DNA from: Bacteroidota bacterium | GTDB taxonomy: Bacteria > Bacteroidota > Bacteroidia > Bacteroidales > F082 | DNA length: 64,000 nucleotides | Reading direction: 5' to 3' | NCBI GenBank assembly: GCA_018830105.1 | Contig: JAHJTC010000011.1 | Coordinates: 124,001-188,000, forward strand | Made by a program: the position numbers and the translations under genes | Notes under the pieces: model-generated | The model's input: only the letters and a program-made list of their open reading frames with translations | Databases searched by the model: none | Told to the model about the DNA's origin: nothing | In this document: positions 50,295 through 58,614 of the stretch, piece by piece | Position numbering within the stretch: position 1 is the stretch's first letter | How the letters are laid out: every line of letters starts with the position of its first letter

Positions 50295-50302
50295 CAAAAG
50301 TA
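50295..50302 (-). promoter_or_regulatory. predicted promoter of the TrmH-family gene, -7 element
   Basis: TACTTTTG on the minus strand matches TAnnTTTG. The start site near 50288 is only about 6 nt before the GTG at 50282, so the mRNA would be almost leaderless. It decides against the upstream TTG. Confidence 0.45.
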
Positions 50303-50410
50303 GGCATTTTCATAGCTGAATCGGAGAGATAATGTCCGGTAATTACAATTATATTGGACTTAAGCCTTACAAAAAAATGGCGATTTGCTTCAAGATTTGC
50401 TAACGTATTC

Positions 50411-50418
50411 TATCTTTG
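50411..50418 (+). promoter_or_regulatory. predicted mutS promoter, -7 element
   Basis: TATCTTTG is an exact TAnnTTTG match; TTTG at 50384-50387 lies 23 bp upstream, slightly long. The start site near 50424 falls after the in-frame upstream start at 50354 and supports the ATG at 50450. Confidence 0.5.
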
Positions 50419-50449
50419 TCAACTCCTAACAGTGCCTAATTTGAAATTC

Positions 50450-53068
50450 ATGACCAAGGAGACTAAAAGTCCGGTTGAAACGCCACTGATGAAGCAATAT
50501 AATGCAATAAAGGCCAAGTATCCTGATGCTTTATTGCTTTTCAGGGTTGGTGATTTTTATGAAACCTTTGGTGAGGACGCCATAAAAGCGGCCGAAATTC
50601 TTGGTATTGTGCTTACACGACGGGCCAATGGAGCAGCTAGCTACGTTGAACTGGCGGGTTTTCCACACCATTCATTGGATACTTATTTACCCAAACTCGT
50701 TAAAGCCGGCCAAAAGGTTGCTATCTGTGATCAGCTGGAAGATCCAAAACTGACAAAAAAAATTGTGAAGCGTGGTGTCACTGAATTGGTAACTCCCGGC
50801 GTTTCTTACAACGATAATGTACTTGAGCAAAAAGAGAATAATTTTTTAGCAGCAATTCACCACGATAAGGCTTCCACAGGTGTTGCTTTTCTGGATATTT
50901 CGACCGGAGAGTTTTTTCTTGCCCAGGGCAATGAGGAATATGTTGATAAACTGTTGCAGAGCTTCAATCCCAGCGAAGTTGTTCTTCAGCGCAACAAGCG
51001 TAAATCGTTTATCGAAACCTATAGCGATCGTTTTTACCTGAGTGTTTTCGATGACTGGGTTTTTACTGCTGACTTTGCTCAGGATGTATTGACCAGACAT
51101 TTTAAAACTATTTCGTTGAAAGGGTTTGGTGTTGAGGGATTTACAGAGGGAATCATCGCGGCAGGAGCGGCGCTGCATTACCTGCTCGAAACGCATCATG
51201 ATAAAATAGAACATGTTTCTAATTTGTCGCGCATAGATCAAAGTCAGTATGTATGGCTCGACAAATTTACTTTGCGTAACCTCGAAATGATCGCTCCATT
51301 GCATCCTGATGCTAAAACTTTGCTGGATATTCTTGACCGAACCGTTTCTCCTATGGGAAGTCGGCTGATGCGCAGATGGATTGTGCTGCCGTTAAAAGAT
51401 AAAAACCAGATCAATAACCGCTACGATATTGTAGATTTTTTTATGAGCCATCAGGAGCTTACCCGAAAGTTATCCGAGGCGATTCGACTGTGCGGCGATC
51501 TGGAGCGCCTCATCTCAAAAGTTTCGTTAAATCGGGTGAATCCACGTGAATTGCAGCAGGTAGCGAAAGCCTTGCAACAGGTTGCCATTATTAAAGAAAA
51601 CTGCGAGCATACAGAAAACGAGGCTTTGATAAAGATCGCTGAACAGCTGAACCCCTGCCAAACAATGGCCGGGCGTATTCTGAAGGAGTTGACTACAGAA
51701 CCTCCTGCATTGCTATCAAAAGGAAATATTATTGGATCAGGCGTTTCTGATAAACTCGATGAGCTTCGCGGATTATCACGCTCTGGCAAAGATTTCTTGC
51801 AGCAACTTCAAAAGCGTGAGATAGAAAATACCGGTATTTCCAGCCTTAAAGTGGGCTATAACAATGTGTTTGGCTACTTTCTGGAGGTTACTAATGTGCA
51901 TAAAAATAAAGTACCAACAGATTGGATAAGAAAGCAAACATTGACAGGATCAGAGCGTTACATTACTGAGGAGCTTAAAGAGTATGAGCAAAAAATTCTG
52001 GGAGCAGAAGATCAGATTCAACAAATAGAGTTACAATTATACCAGCAATTGGTAGTAGCCACTGCAGAATTCGTTGCACCAGTGCAGCTAAATGCCGGTT
52101 TGCTGGCCAGGCTTGATTGCTTGATCAGTTTTGCTGTAACCGCTAAAAAACATACCTATATTAGACCAGTGCTTAATGATGGATATGCTATTGATATTAA
52201 AGCTGGTCGACATCCTGTTATAGAGCAGCAATTGCCACCTGGTGAATCTTATATTGCCAATGATGTTTATCTTGATCATAAAAGTCAGCAGGTGATGATG
52301 ATAACAGGGCCTAATATGTCCGGTAAGTCGGCTTTGCTGCGCCAAACAGCCCTGATTGTATTGATGGCGCAAATGGGAAGTTTTGTGCCTGTTCAGCAAG
52401 CGAATATTGGGCTGATTGATAAGGTTTTTACCCGCGTTGGCGCCAGCGACAATATTTCTTCGGGCGAATCAACCTTTATGGTTGAAATGAATGAAACAGC
52501 AAGTATTTTGAACAATATTTCGGGTCGCAGTCTCGTCCTGCTTGATGAAATAGGCCGGGGCACAAGTACTTACGATGGGATAAGTATTGCCTGGGCGATT
52601 ACAGAGTTTTTGCACGATCACCCATCATACCGTTCCAAAGTGATGTTTGCCACCCATTATCACGAATTAAACGAAATGGCCGCCTCATTTTCACGCATTC
52701 GTAATTATCATGTTTCTGTGAAAGAAATGGGAAACAAAATGATTTTTTTACGAAAACTCAGAAAAGGAGGTAGTGCGCATAGTTTTGGTATTCATGTGGC
52801 TGCAATGGCGGGTATGCCCAGAAAAGTGATTGACAGGGCAAACAAACTGCTGCTCATGCTTGAGCAATCCCATGCAGCTGCGGCACTTGAGAAACCTGTT
52901 GCAAAACGATCTGCTGTTGATGATATGCAGCTCAGTTTTATACAACTTGACGATCCGCTGTTGCTACAGATTAAAGATGACATCTTAAATACAAATATCG
53001 ACACCCTAACGCCTGTGGAGGCGCTGCTTAAATTGCATGAAATCAAAAAACTGCTTGGTAAAGGATAG
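50450..53068 (+). CDS. mutS: DNA mismatch repair protein MutS
   Basis: An 872-residue mismatch recognition ATPase started at the ATG at 50450. The N-terminal mismatch-binding motif is seen as DALLLFRVGDFYETFGEDA, with the FYE wedge (Phe and Glu inserted at the mispair). The connector, lever and clamp regions follow (SPMGSRLMRRWIVLPL, GVSDKLDELRGLSRSGKDFL). The ATPase has Walker A TGPNMSGKSALLRQ, then SGESTFMVEMNE, Walker B LVLLDEIGRGTSTYDGISIA and FATHYHEL. The C-terminal end has a short dimerisation-type helix. This is MutS1. A predicted promoter lies at 50411-50418. Confidence 0.97.
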   Translation: MTKETKSPVETPLMKQYNAIKAKYPDALLLFRVGDFYETFGEDAIKAAEILGIVLTRRANGAASYVELAGFPHHSLDTYLPKLVKAGQKVAICDQLEDPKLTKKIVKRGVTELVTPGVSYNDNVLEQKENNFLAAIHHDKASTGVAFLDISTGEFFLAQGNEEYVDKLLQSFNPSEVVLQRNKRKSFIETYSDRFYLSVFDDWVFTADFAQDVLTRHFKTISLKGFGVEGFTEGIIAAGAALHYLLETHHDKIEHVSNLSRIDQSQYVWLDKFTLRNLEMIAPLHPDAKTLLDILDRTVSPMGSRLMRRWIVLPLKDKNQINNRYDIVDFFMSHQELTRKLSEAIRLCGDLERLISKVSLNRVNPRELQQVAKALQQVAIIKENCEHTENEALIKIAEQLNPCQTMAGRILKELTTEPPALLSKGNIIGSGVSDKLDELRGLSRSGKDFLQQLQKREIENTGISSLKVGYNNVFGYFLEVTNVHKNKVPTDWIRKQTLTGSERYITEELKEYEQKILGAEDQIQQIELQLYQQLVVATAEFVAPVQLNAGLLARLDCLISFAVTAKKHTYIRPVLNDGYAIDIKAGRHPVIEQQLPPGESYIANDVYLDHKSQQVMMITGPNMSGKSALLRQTALIVLMAQMGSFVPVQQANIGLIDKVFTRVGASDNISSGESTFMVEMNETASILNNISGRSLVLLDEIGRGTSTYDGISIAWAITEFLHDHPSYRSKVMFATHYHELNEMAASFSRIRNYHVSVKEMGNKMIFLRKLRKGGSAHSFGIHVAAMAGMPRKVIDRANKLLLMLEQSHAAAALEKPVAKRSAVDDMQLSFIQLDDPLLLQIKDDILNTNIDTLTPVEALLKLHEIKKLLGKG

Positions 53069-53116
53069 GTTCAGATGGTAGAATGTGTCTATGGATAAAA
53101 AAAAATCAAAAAAAAA

Positions 53117-53149
53117 TTTGTGCAGATGATGAAAACTTCTGTACATTTG
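53117..53149 (+). promoter_or_regulatory. predicted promoter of the tRNA-Gly gene
   Basis: TTTG (53117-53120) and TACATTTG (53142-53149) are 21 bp apart, a full Bacteroidota promoter. The start site near 53155 is about 13 nt before the mature tRNA-Gly 5' end. Confidence 0.68.
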
Positions 53150-53167
53150 CAACTCCAAAAACGAAAT

Positions 53168-53240
<73 letters not shown>

Positions 53241-53246
53241 CTGAGT

Positions 53247-53275
53247 AAAATCCCGATAAAATCGGGATTTTTTTT
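53247..53275 (+). terminator. rho-independent hairpin between the two tRNA genes
   Basis: AATCCCGAT (53249-53257) pairs with ATCGGGATT (53261-53269) around AAA, followed by a run of eight T (53268-53275). It would end tRNA-Gly transcripts before tRNA-Leu. Confidence 0.88.
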
Positions 53276-53299
53276 GAAAAAAAGTGTTCGTCAGAAGCT

Positions 53300-53384
53300 G
53301 CCCGAGTGGTGGAATTGGTAGACACGAAGGACTTAAAATCCTTTGGCCATTGCGGCCGTGCCGGTTCGAGTCCGGCCTCGGGTA
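53300..53384 (+). tRNA. tRNA-Leu (anticodon TAA)
   Basis: An 85-nt type II tRNA with a long variable arm (TTGGCCATTGCGGCC region). The acceptor GCCCGAG pairs with CTCGGGT (one terminal G-U), the anticodon arm GGACTTAAAATCC carries TAA, the T-arm has GGTTCGAGTCC, and the discriminator is A73, the leucine identity base. CCA is not encoded. No TAnnTTTG box lies between the upstream terminator and this gene. Confidence 0.97.
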
Positions 53385-53393
53385 CTTTTTATT

Positions 53394-53430
53394 AAAAAGC
53401 TAATAGTCAATTGATTGTTGGCTTTTTTTT
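53394..53430 (+). terminator. rho-independent terminator after tRNA-Leu
   Basis: AAAAAGC (53394-53400) pairs with GCTTTTT (53421-53427), extended inward by A-T and G-T pairs to a palindromic TCAATTGA tip, followed by a T-run. Confidence 0.8.
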
Positions 53431-53552
53431 ATTGACGCTTAGCATGATTATCTTTTATCAATTAACAATTTACAGAGTTCTAAAAACTTGATTTAAAGTA
53501 TTTTGTTGATAGCGCAAAAAAGATGTAAATTGTAGGCTTAAAAATTATTGAC

Positions 53553-54413
53553 ATGGCAAAGAAGCAAACTTTTCTCAATCATATCAAGCAGTATGCAATC
53601 ATAACATTGGGCTTGGTGGTAATGGCATTTGGCTGGACAGCTTTTTTAATTCCCAATGATTTGCTGGGCGGTGGTGTTAGCGGAATTGCAACACTGATAT
53701 TTTGGTCAACCGGCCTTTCAACGGGAGTCACTATTTTGGCTGTTAATGCAGTACTCATCTTGCTTTCGATCAGGGTTTTGGGCTTTGGATTTGGCATTAA
53801 AACCATTTATTCAATTATAGTATTGTCAGGATCTTTTTCCCTGTTCCAGATGTATTTTACTGAACCTCTCGTTGCAGATAAGTTTTTGTCAGCTATCGTT
53901 GGGGGTATTCTGGGAGGTGGAAGTGTTGGCCTGATTTTCACCCAGGGTGGAAGCACAGGCGGAACAGATATTATCGCTATGCTGGTTAATAAATACCGCA
54001 ATATCAGCCCCGGAAAAATAATTTTATTTATTGATGTGTTTATTATTTCCAGCTCCTATATCATTCTGCAAAGCATCGAAACGCTTGTGTATGGATTTGT
54101 AGTGATGGGTGTTGCCAGTTATACCATCGATTTAGTACTTACCGGAAATAAACAGTCGGTACAACTTTTTGTGTTTTCAAGCCAGGCCAGTGCTATTGCC
54201 GATCGTATTGGAAATGAAACGGGTAGGGGAGTTACATTTATCAAAGGAACAGGCTGGTATACAAAGAAAGAACACGATATATTAATGGTTATCACCAAAC
54301 GCATGGAATCGACGCAGATTTTTAGAATCGTGCGAGAGGAAGATCCTGAGGCTTTCGTTTCGCTTAATACGGTAATGGGAGTTTATGGTAAGGGATTTGA
54401 TATTATTAGATAG
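53553..54413 (+). CDS. YitT-family membrane protein (DUF161/DUF2179)
   Basis: A 286-residue protein. Five or six membrane helices occupy about residues 12-200 (YAIITLGLVVMAFGWTAFL, GVSGIATLIFW, VGGILGGGSVGLIFTQGGST). The GGSTGGTDIIA motif in the membrane part is the family signature. Residues about 205-286 form a cytoplasmic ferredoxin-like DUF2179 domain (GVTFIKGTGWYTKKEHDIL, VREEDPEAFVSLN). The function of YitT proteins is not established. The gene stands alone after the tRNA genes and is convergent with the EamA transporter gene. Confidence 0.92.
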   Translation: MAKKQTFLNHIKQYAIITLGLVVMAFGWTAFLIPNDLLGGGVSGIATLIFWSTGLSTGVTILAVNAVLILLSIRVLGFGFGIKTIYSIIVLSGSFSLFQMYFTEPLVADKFLSAIVGGILGGGSVGLIFTQGGSTGGTDIIAMLVNKYRNISPGKIILFIDVFIISSSYIILQSIETLVYGFVVMGVASYTIDLVLTGNKQSVQLFVFSSQASAIADRIGNETGRGVTFIKGTGWYTKKEHDILMVITKRMESTQIFRIVREEDPEAFVSLNTVMGVYGKGFDIIR

Positions 54414-54426
54414 TGTTGTATCTGCG

Positions 54427-55329
54427 CTATTTTAATGGGCGATTTTTCACGCTTTTTTTTCTGAATAAGGAAACCTGAGCTACCACAACACCTGTAAGCA
54501 TTAACAAACTACCTGCGATACCCGGAAGGCTGAGTTTTTCCGAAAGAATCAGCCAACCGCCAAAGGCAGCGAAAACAGCTTCCAGACTAAGGATAAGTGC
54601 TGCATGATCTGCTCTTACGGTGCGTTGCCCCATTAATTGTAATGTGTATCCAACACCTACTGAAGCGATTCCTGCATAGAGCAAAGGTCCGATGGCTGCA
54701 ATAATATTTGGTTGGTTTATCGTTTCACCAAGCAATAAGCCTATCCCCAGGCTTAATATTCCTGTAAAAGCATATTGCGAAACTGCTAAAAGCCTGAAAT
54801 CATAGCCCGGGCTTAAGTAGGACAGCACGATCAGATGCAAAGCCCAAAACACAGCACTGATCAATACCAGCAAATCTCCAATTTGAATTATCCATCCGGG
54901 GTAAGCCGAAAGAAAATAAAGCCCAATAGTGGACACAAGGATTCCAATCCATGTTTGAGTGCCGGACCTTTTGCGACCAGCCAGGCTTAATAAGGGAACA
55001 AATACGATATATAAACTGGTTATAAAGCCGGCATTTCCTGCACTGGTGTAGAGTATTCCGAGTTGTTGAAATGAAGCGGCAAAGAAAAGTGGCACACCGG
55101 CAAGCATTCCCATTAAAAGGCTTTTTCGGACAGGCATGCTGCGGTTTATCTTTGGTTTGATGATAAAACACAACGGAAGCAAACTTATTGCTCCAAGCAA
55201 AAACCGAATCCCATTAAACGTCAGCGGTTGCATATGCTCCATGCCTTGTCTTTGGGCAACAAATGCAAAACCCCAGATAAAGGCAGCTGATAAAAGCAAA
55301 AAATGACCTGAAATGCGAATTGATTTCAT
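54427..55329 (-). CDS. EamA/DMT-superfamily transporter
   Basis: A 300-residue ten-helix permease with two EamA repeats: residues about 8-140 (LLLSAAFIWGFAFVAQRQGM is the typical repeat start) and about 150-290 (GDLLVLISAVFWALHLIVLS, and SLEAVFAAFGGWLILSEKLS near the end). Members export or import small metabolites such as amino acids, nucleosides or polyamines; the substrate cannot be predicted. It follows the sodium:solute symporter gene by 11 bp on the same strand, so cotranscription is likely. Confidence 0.9.
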   Translation of the reverse strand: MKSIRISGHFLLLSAAFIWGFAFVAQRQGMEHMQPLTFNGIRFLLGAISLLPLCFIIKPKINRSMPVRKSLLMGMLAGVPLFFAASFQQLGILYTSAGNAGFITSLYIVFVPLLSLAGRKRSGTQTWIGILVSTIGLYFLSAYPGWIIQIGDLLVLISAVFWALHLIVLSYLSPGYDFRLLAVSQYAFTGILSLGIGLLLGETINQPNIIAAIGPLLYAGIASVGVGYTLQLMGQRTVRADHAALILSLEAVFAAFGGWLILSEKLSLPGIAGSLLMLTGVVVAQVSLFRKKSVKNRPLK

Positions 55330-55340
55330 GGGCTTAGTGA

Positions 55341-57128
55341 TTAATCAAGACGCAGTTTTGACCATATACCTTTGAGCAACCACAGCGCAGCCAATGCTAC
55401 CAGGCTTAGAATTAAGGCGTTTAACAATTTATCGTATAAAAATGAACCAATAGCAAAAAGGGTGCTGTAAACAAAGAGTGTTCCCCAAAGCATCCCGATG
55501 AGGCCAGTAGGTACATCCCATTTCAGGTCTTTTTCTTTTACCAAGGTTATGCCTTCCTGCGCGGCTTCATCAACGACTTTTTTCCATCCTGGCCCTCCTG
55601 GCCTTATCAGCTGATAAAAGGAACGCAAAACCGTTTTGTCAGCTGCCGGTGTTAAAAAAGTTACGGTTAACCATGCAGCTGTTGTGATACCTACACCAGC
55701 CAGTATTTTAAAGGTTTCGCCGGGATTATAACCCCAAAAACGCTGGGCAATCAAAAATCCTATAGCCACGGCAAAAGAAACAAGCATTCCGGTAAGTTCA
55801 GTAAATGCATTGATACGCCACCAGAACCACCGCAATATATATATCAAACCTGTGCCTGCACCGATTTGCAATAAAATATGAAAGGCCTGAAGCGCATTTT
55901 GCAGCATTAACGCCAGCAATACAGCGAAAAACATAAGGACTACAGTAGTTATTCTTCCGGCAATAACCTGCTGACGCTGAGTGGCATCCGGCTTCAGAAA
56001 GCGTACGTAAAAATCGTTAACAATATACGACGACCCCCAATTAAGCTGTGAGGCTGTAGTTGACATAAAGGCTGCAATTAGTGAGGCAACCACTAACCCC
56101 AAAAAGCCATGAGGGAGCTTCCTGAGCATCGCCGGATAGGCCAGGTCATGCTGCACATATTGTGCATCCATGTCGGGGAAGGCTGCTTGTAATGATTCCA
56201 AATCAGGAAAAACAATTAACGATAAAAGACCCACTATTATCCATGGCCATGGGCGCAAGGCATAATGAAAAAAATTAAATAAGAGTGTAGCTGAAATGGC
56301 ATTTTTTTCATTTTTAGCGGAGAGCATACGCTGGGCGATATAGCCGCCACCTCCGGGTTCTGCGCCTGGATACCATACGCTCCACCATTGCACAGCCAAA
56401 GGAATTACCAATATAGAAACAAAAAGGTCAGTGTTTGAAATGCTAGGAATCAAGTCCAACTTGGGTTGCACAGCAGGATGGGCAAAAAGCGTTGCCAGAT
56501 CTCCTGTTTCACTGTTTACCAGTATGATTGCTGCTCCAATAGCACCAGCCATTGCTAAACTGAATTGAAAAAAGTCGGTATATAAAATGCTTTTCAGACC
56601 ACCAAGTGCACTGTAAAAAACGACAATTACTGCTGCAATTATGAGTGTTTGTGCCGGAGGCCAACCCAGCATAACGCCGCTGATTTTGATCAACGCAATA
56701 GATACAGATGCAATCACCATTACATTAAAAAATGCGCCAAGATAAATTGCCCTGAAACCCCGCAAAAAAGCGGCTGTTTTTCCGCTATATCTGATTTCGT
56801 AAAACTCCAGATCAGTAAGTACTTTGGATCGGTTCCAGAGCTTAGCATACACAAAAACCGTTAGCATGCCGGTGAGCAAAAATGCCCACCAAAGCCAGTT
56901 GCCGGCTACGCCATTTTGTCTTACAATATCAGTTACAAGATTTGGTGTATCGCAAGAAAATGTTGTTGCAACCATACTTATTCCAAGCAACCACCAGGGC
57001 ATATTGCGCCCCGAGAGGAAAAAGTCGTTATAACTTTTGCCGGCATTTCGCGAAGCCCAAATGCCAATACTTATTAAAACAACAAAAAATACTCCTACAA
57101 TGATCCAATCCAGCGCATCTAAACTCAT
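55341..57128 (-). CDS. sodium:solute symporter family protein
   Basis: A 595-residue SSS-family transporter with about 13-15 membrane helices. The N-terminal region has RNAGKSYNDFFLSGRNMPWW and WLLGISMVATTFSCDTPNLV, which contains the typical unwound first core helix, and GGLKSILYTDFFQFSLAMAG is the family signature segment in the middle. SSS proteins use the Na+ gradient to take up sugars, amino acids or vitamins; the specificity is unknown. The C-terminus has an extra charged segment before the last helices. It lies 25 bp after the S37-like peptidase gene and 11 bp before the EamA gene: a peptidase followed by two transporters is consistent with peptide or amino-acid use, but this is inference. 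Confidence 0.9.
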   Translation of the reverse strand: MSLDALDWIIVGVFFVVLISIGIWASRNAGKSYNDFFLSGRNMPWWLLGISMVATTFSCDTPNLVTDIVRQNGVAGNWLWWAFLLTGMLTVFVYAKLWNRSKVLTDLEFYEIRYSGKTAAFLRGFRAIYLGAFFNVMVIASVSIALIKISGVMLGWPPAQTLIIAAVIVVFYSALGGLKSILYTDFFQFSLAMAGAIGAAIILVNSETGDLATLFAHPAVQPKLDLIPSISNTDLFVSILVIPLAVQWWSVWYPGAEPGGGGYIAQRMLSAKNEKNAISATLLFNFFHYALRPWPWIIVGLLSLIVFPDLESLQAAFPDMDAQYVQHDLAYPAMLRKLPHGFLGLVVASLIAAFMSTTASQLNWGSSYIVNDFYVRFLKPDATQRQQVIAGRITTVVLMFFAVLLALMLQNALQAFHILLQIGAGTGLIYILRWFWWRINAFTELTGMLVSFAVAIGFLIAQRFWGYNPGETFKILAGVGITTAAWLTVTFLTPAADKTVLRSFYQLIRPGGPGWKKVVDEAAQEGITLVKEKDLKWDVPTGLIGMLWGTLFVYSTLFAIGSFLYDKLLNALILSLVALAALWLLKGIWSKLRLD

Positions 57129-57153
57129 AATCCGTTGCTTTTAAGTGAGGATG

Positions 57154-58449
57154 TTAAATTTTATTTTGAATAAATTCAATGACTTGTTGCTGTTCTTCGG
57201 GCGTGAAATGGCGTAAACGCGTTGCATGTGAACCCTGATTTTTTACAATTTTTATGGCATTTGATTTCGGTGTAGGTTGCACCGCAGTGGATGACCACGC
57301 ATCGAAGCCTCCATAAATATACACGATATTATTGCCGTTTTTCTTCAGCCATTTGTTTAGCTTTCTGTTTGTTTTATTTTTGTATTTAACGCTTACACCA
57401 CTCGGAAGGGCATGTTCAAAGTTTGGTTTTCTGATGTGGGTAAGCAGTTGTTTGAATGGTTTGGTGTCGTAGGTGTAAAATCCCATTTCGGTTAGGGCCT
57501 GATAGAAGAAAGCCTGCATGCTTTCAAGGCTTTGGTCTGCAAAAAAATCGTACCCGGCGGCAGCAATCCACGCGTTAAACAGCACTGCATCCGTTGAGGT
57601 AGTGTCAGGAATTTCGTTGCAGGGATAGGGATACCACTGCCAATAGGCAAAACCTAATTCGAGTACATTTAGCTCAAAGGCCTTTTCGATACCACCCACG
57701 CGTTCGAAACTGAGCTGCCGCTTTGTTGTGGAATCCTTGAAATATTGAAGGAATATTGCGCTGTTATTAAGCAGCTTATACTGCAAATCATGTAATTTTT
57801 TGCGGCAGTGCGTATCGCCAACAGTATCCAAAAAATGTTGTACACGTTTGTCTGCTACCGAAAAGTTCAGCGGAGCCACATAAGGAACTGTTACAGCGAC
57901 ATCATCAGGGTAAAAATAGCGGTAGTATAAGCTTGTTTGCCCTCCTTTACTTATCCCGGTTGAGATCCAGGCTGCGGTGTAAACCTCTTTGAGTAATTGA
58001 TTTACAGCATGTAAATCGGCAGTGGCGTTCTTTAGGTTTAAGGCTTCCCAGTTCTTCTGTTCGGGCATGCTTTCTCCAAAGAACCGATGCTCGGCAATGA
58101 GTAAATTAGCGTCAAGCTTGCTGGATAATTCTTCAGAAAAGGCTGGATTTAAGCCATAACTGGCATCATAACCTTCCGTAACAAACACAACTGGTTTATC
58201 GAAAGAACGATGCCGCAGTATCAACCTTTGATAAAACTTCTCTCCGTCCGGGTTTTGATGATCAACCGGTTGCAAAAAAGAGATTACAAATGCAGATTCA
58301 AATTGATTTGTGCTAATTGTCAGGGGCACAATGCTGTCGATACCAAGGCTTTTGAGTTTTTCAGTAACTGACTGTGCCTGTGTCGATAACATGCTGAAAA
58401 CAAATACCCAGAGTAATCCGAGCGTTGCAATAGGTTTCATAATGTTCAT
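57154..58449 (-). CDS. secreted S37-like tripeptidyl aminopeptidase
   Basis: A 431-residue serine peptidase of the S37/PS-10 family. The signal peptide ends at about residue 26 (STQAQ); the start may be 58449 or the second ATG at 58440. The catalytic serine is in STGISKGGQTSLYYRYFYP (Ser167), where the Streptomyces enzyme has a similar GTSKGG motif with a following PDDV. The Asp is in YGGFDAWSSTAV and the His in GSHATRLRHF, completing an alpha/beta-hydrolase triad. EHRFFGESMP is a further family segment. It should act in the periplasm or outside and release N-terminal tripeptides. It is followed by a sodium symporter gene. Confidence 0.84.
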   Translation of the reverse strand: MNIMKPIATLGLLWVFVFSMLSTQAQSVTEKLKSLGIDSIVPLTISTNQFESAFVISFLQPVDHQNPDGEKFYQRLILRHRSFDKPVVFVTEGYDASYGLNPAFSEELSSKLDANLLIAEHRFFGESMPEQKNWEALNLKNATADLHAVNQLLKEVYTAAWISTGISKGGQTSLYYRYFYPDDVAVTVPYVAPLNFSVADKRVQHFLDTVGDTHCRKKLHDLQYKLLNNSAIFLQYFKDSTTKRQLSFERVGGIEKAFELNVLELGFAYWQWYPYPCNEIPDTTSTDAVLFNAWIAAAGYDFFADQSLESMQAFFYQALTEMGFYTYDTKPFKQLLTHIRKPNFEHALPSGVSVKYKNKTNRKLNKWLKKNGNNIVYIYGGFDAWSSTAVQPTPKSNAIKIVKNQGSHATRLRHFTPEEQQQVIEFIQNKI

Positions 58450-58510
58450 TTTTGGTTTTGGAGCGGCAAGTTAATTTATTTATTCTTTTTATTGCAGAAT
58501 TATAGCAATA

Positions 58511-58541
58511 AAAAGGTCATCCAAATTTTGGATGACCTTTT
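58511..58541. terminator. perfect terminator hairpin after the T9SS cargo gene
   Basis: AAAAGGTCATCCAAA pairs over its whole length with TTTGGATGACCTTTT around a single base, in practice a 13-bp stem with a 5-nt loop. The symmetry makes it active in both directions; it ends the minus-strand gene at 58615-60735. Confidence 0.88.
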
Positions 58542-58614
58542 ACCATTTAACCAATCTATCTACTTAAACATTTTAAACTGCGCAAACAACTTGCAAGTAT
58601 GCAGGCTGTAAGGA

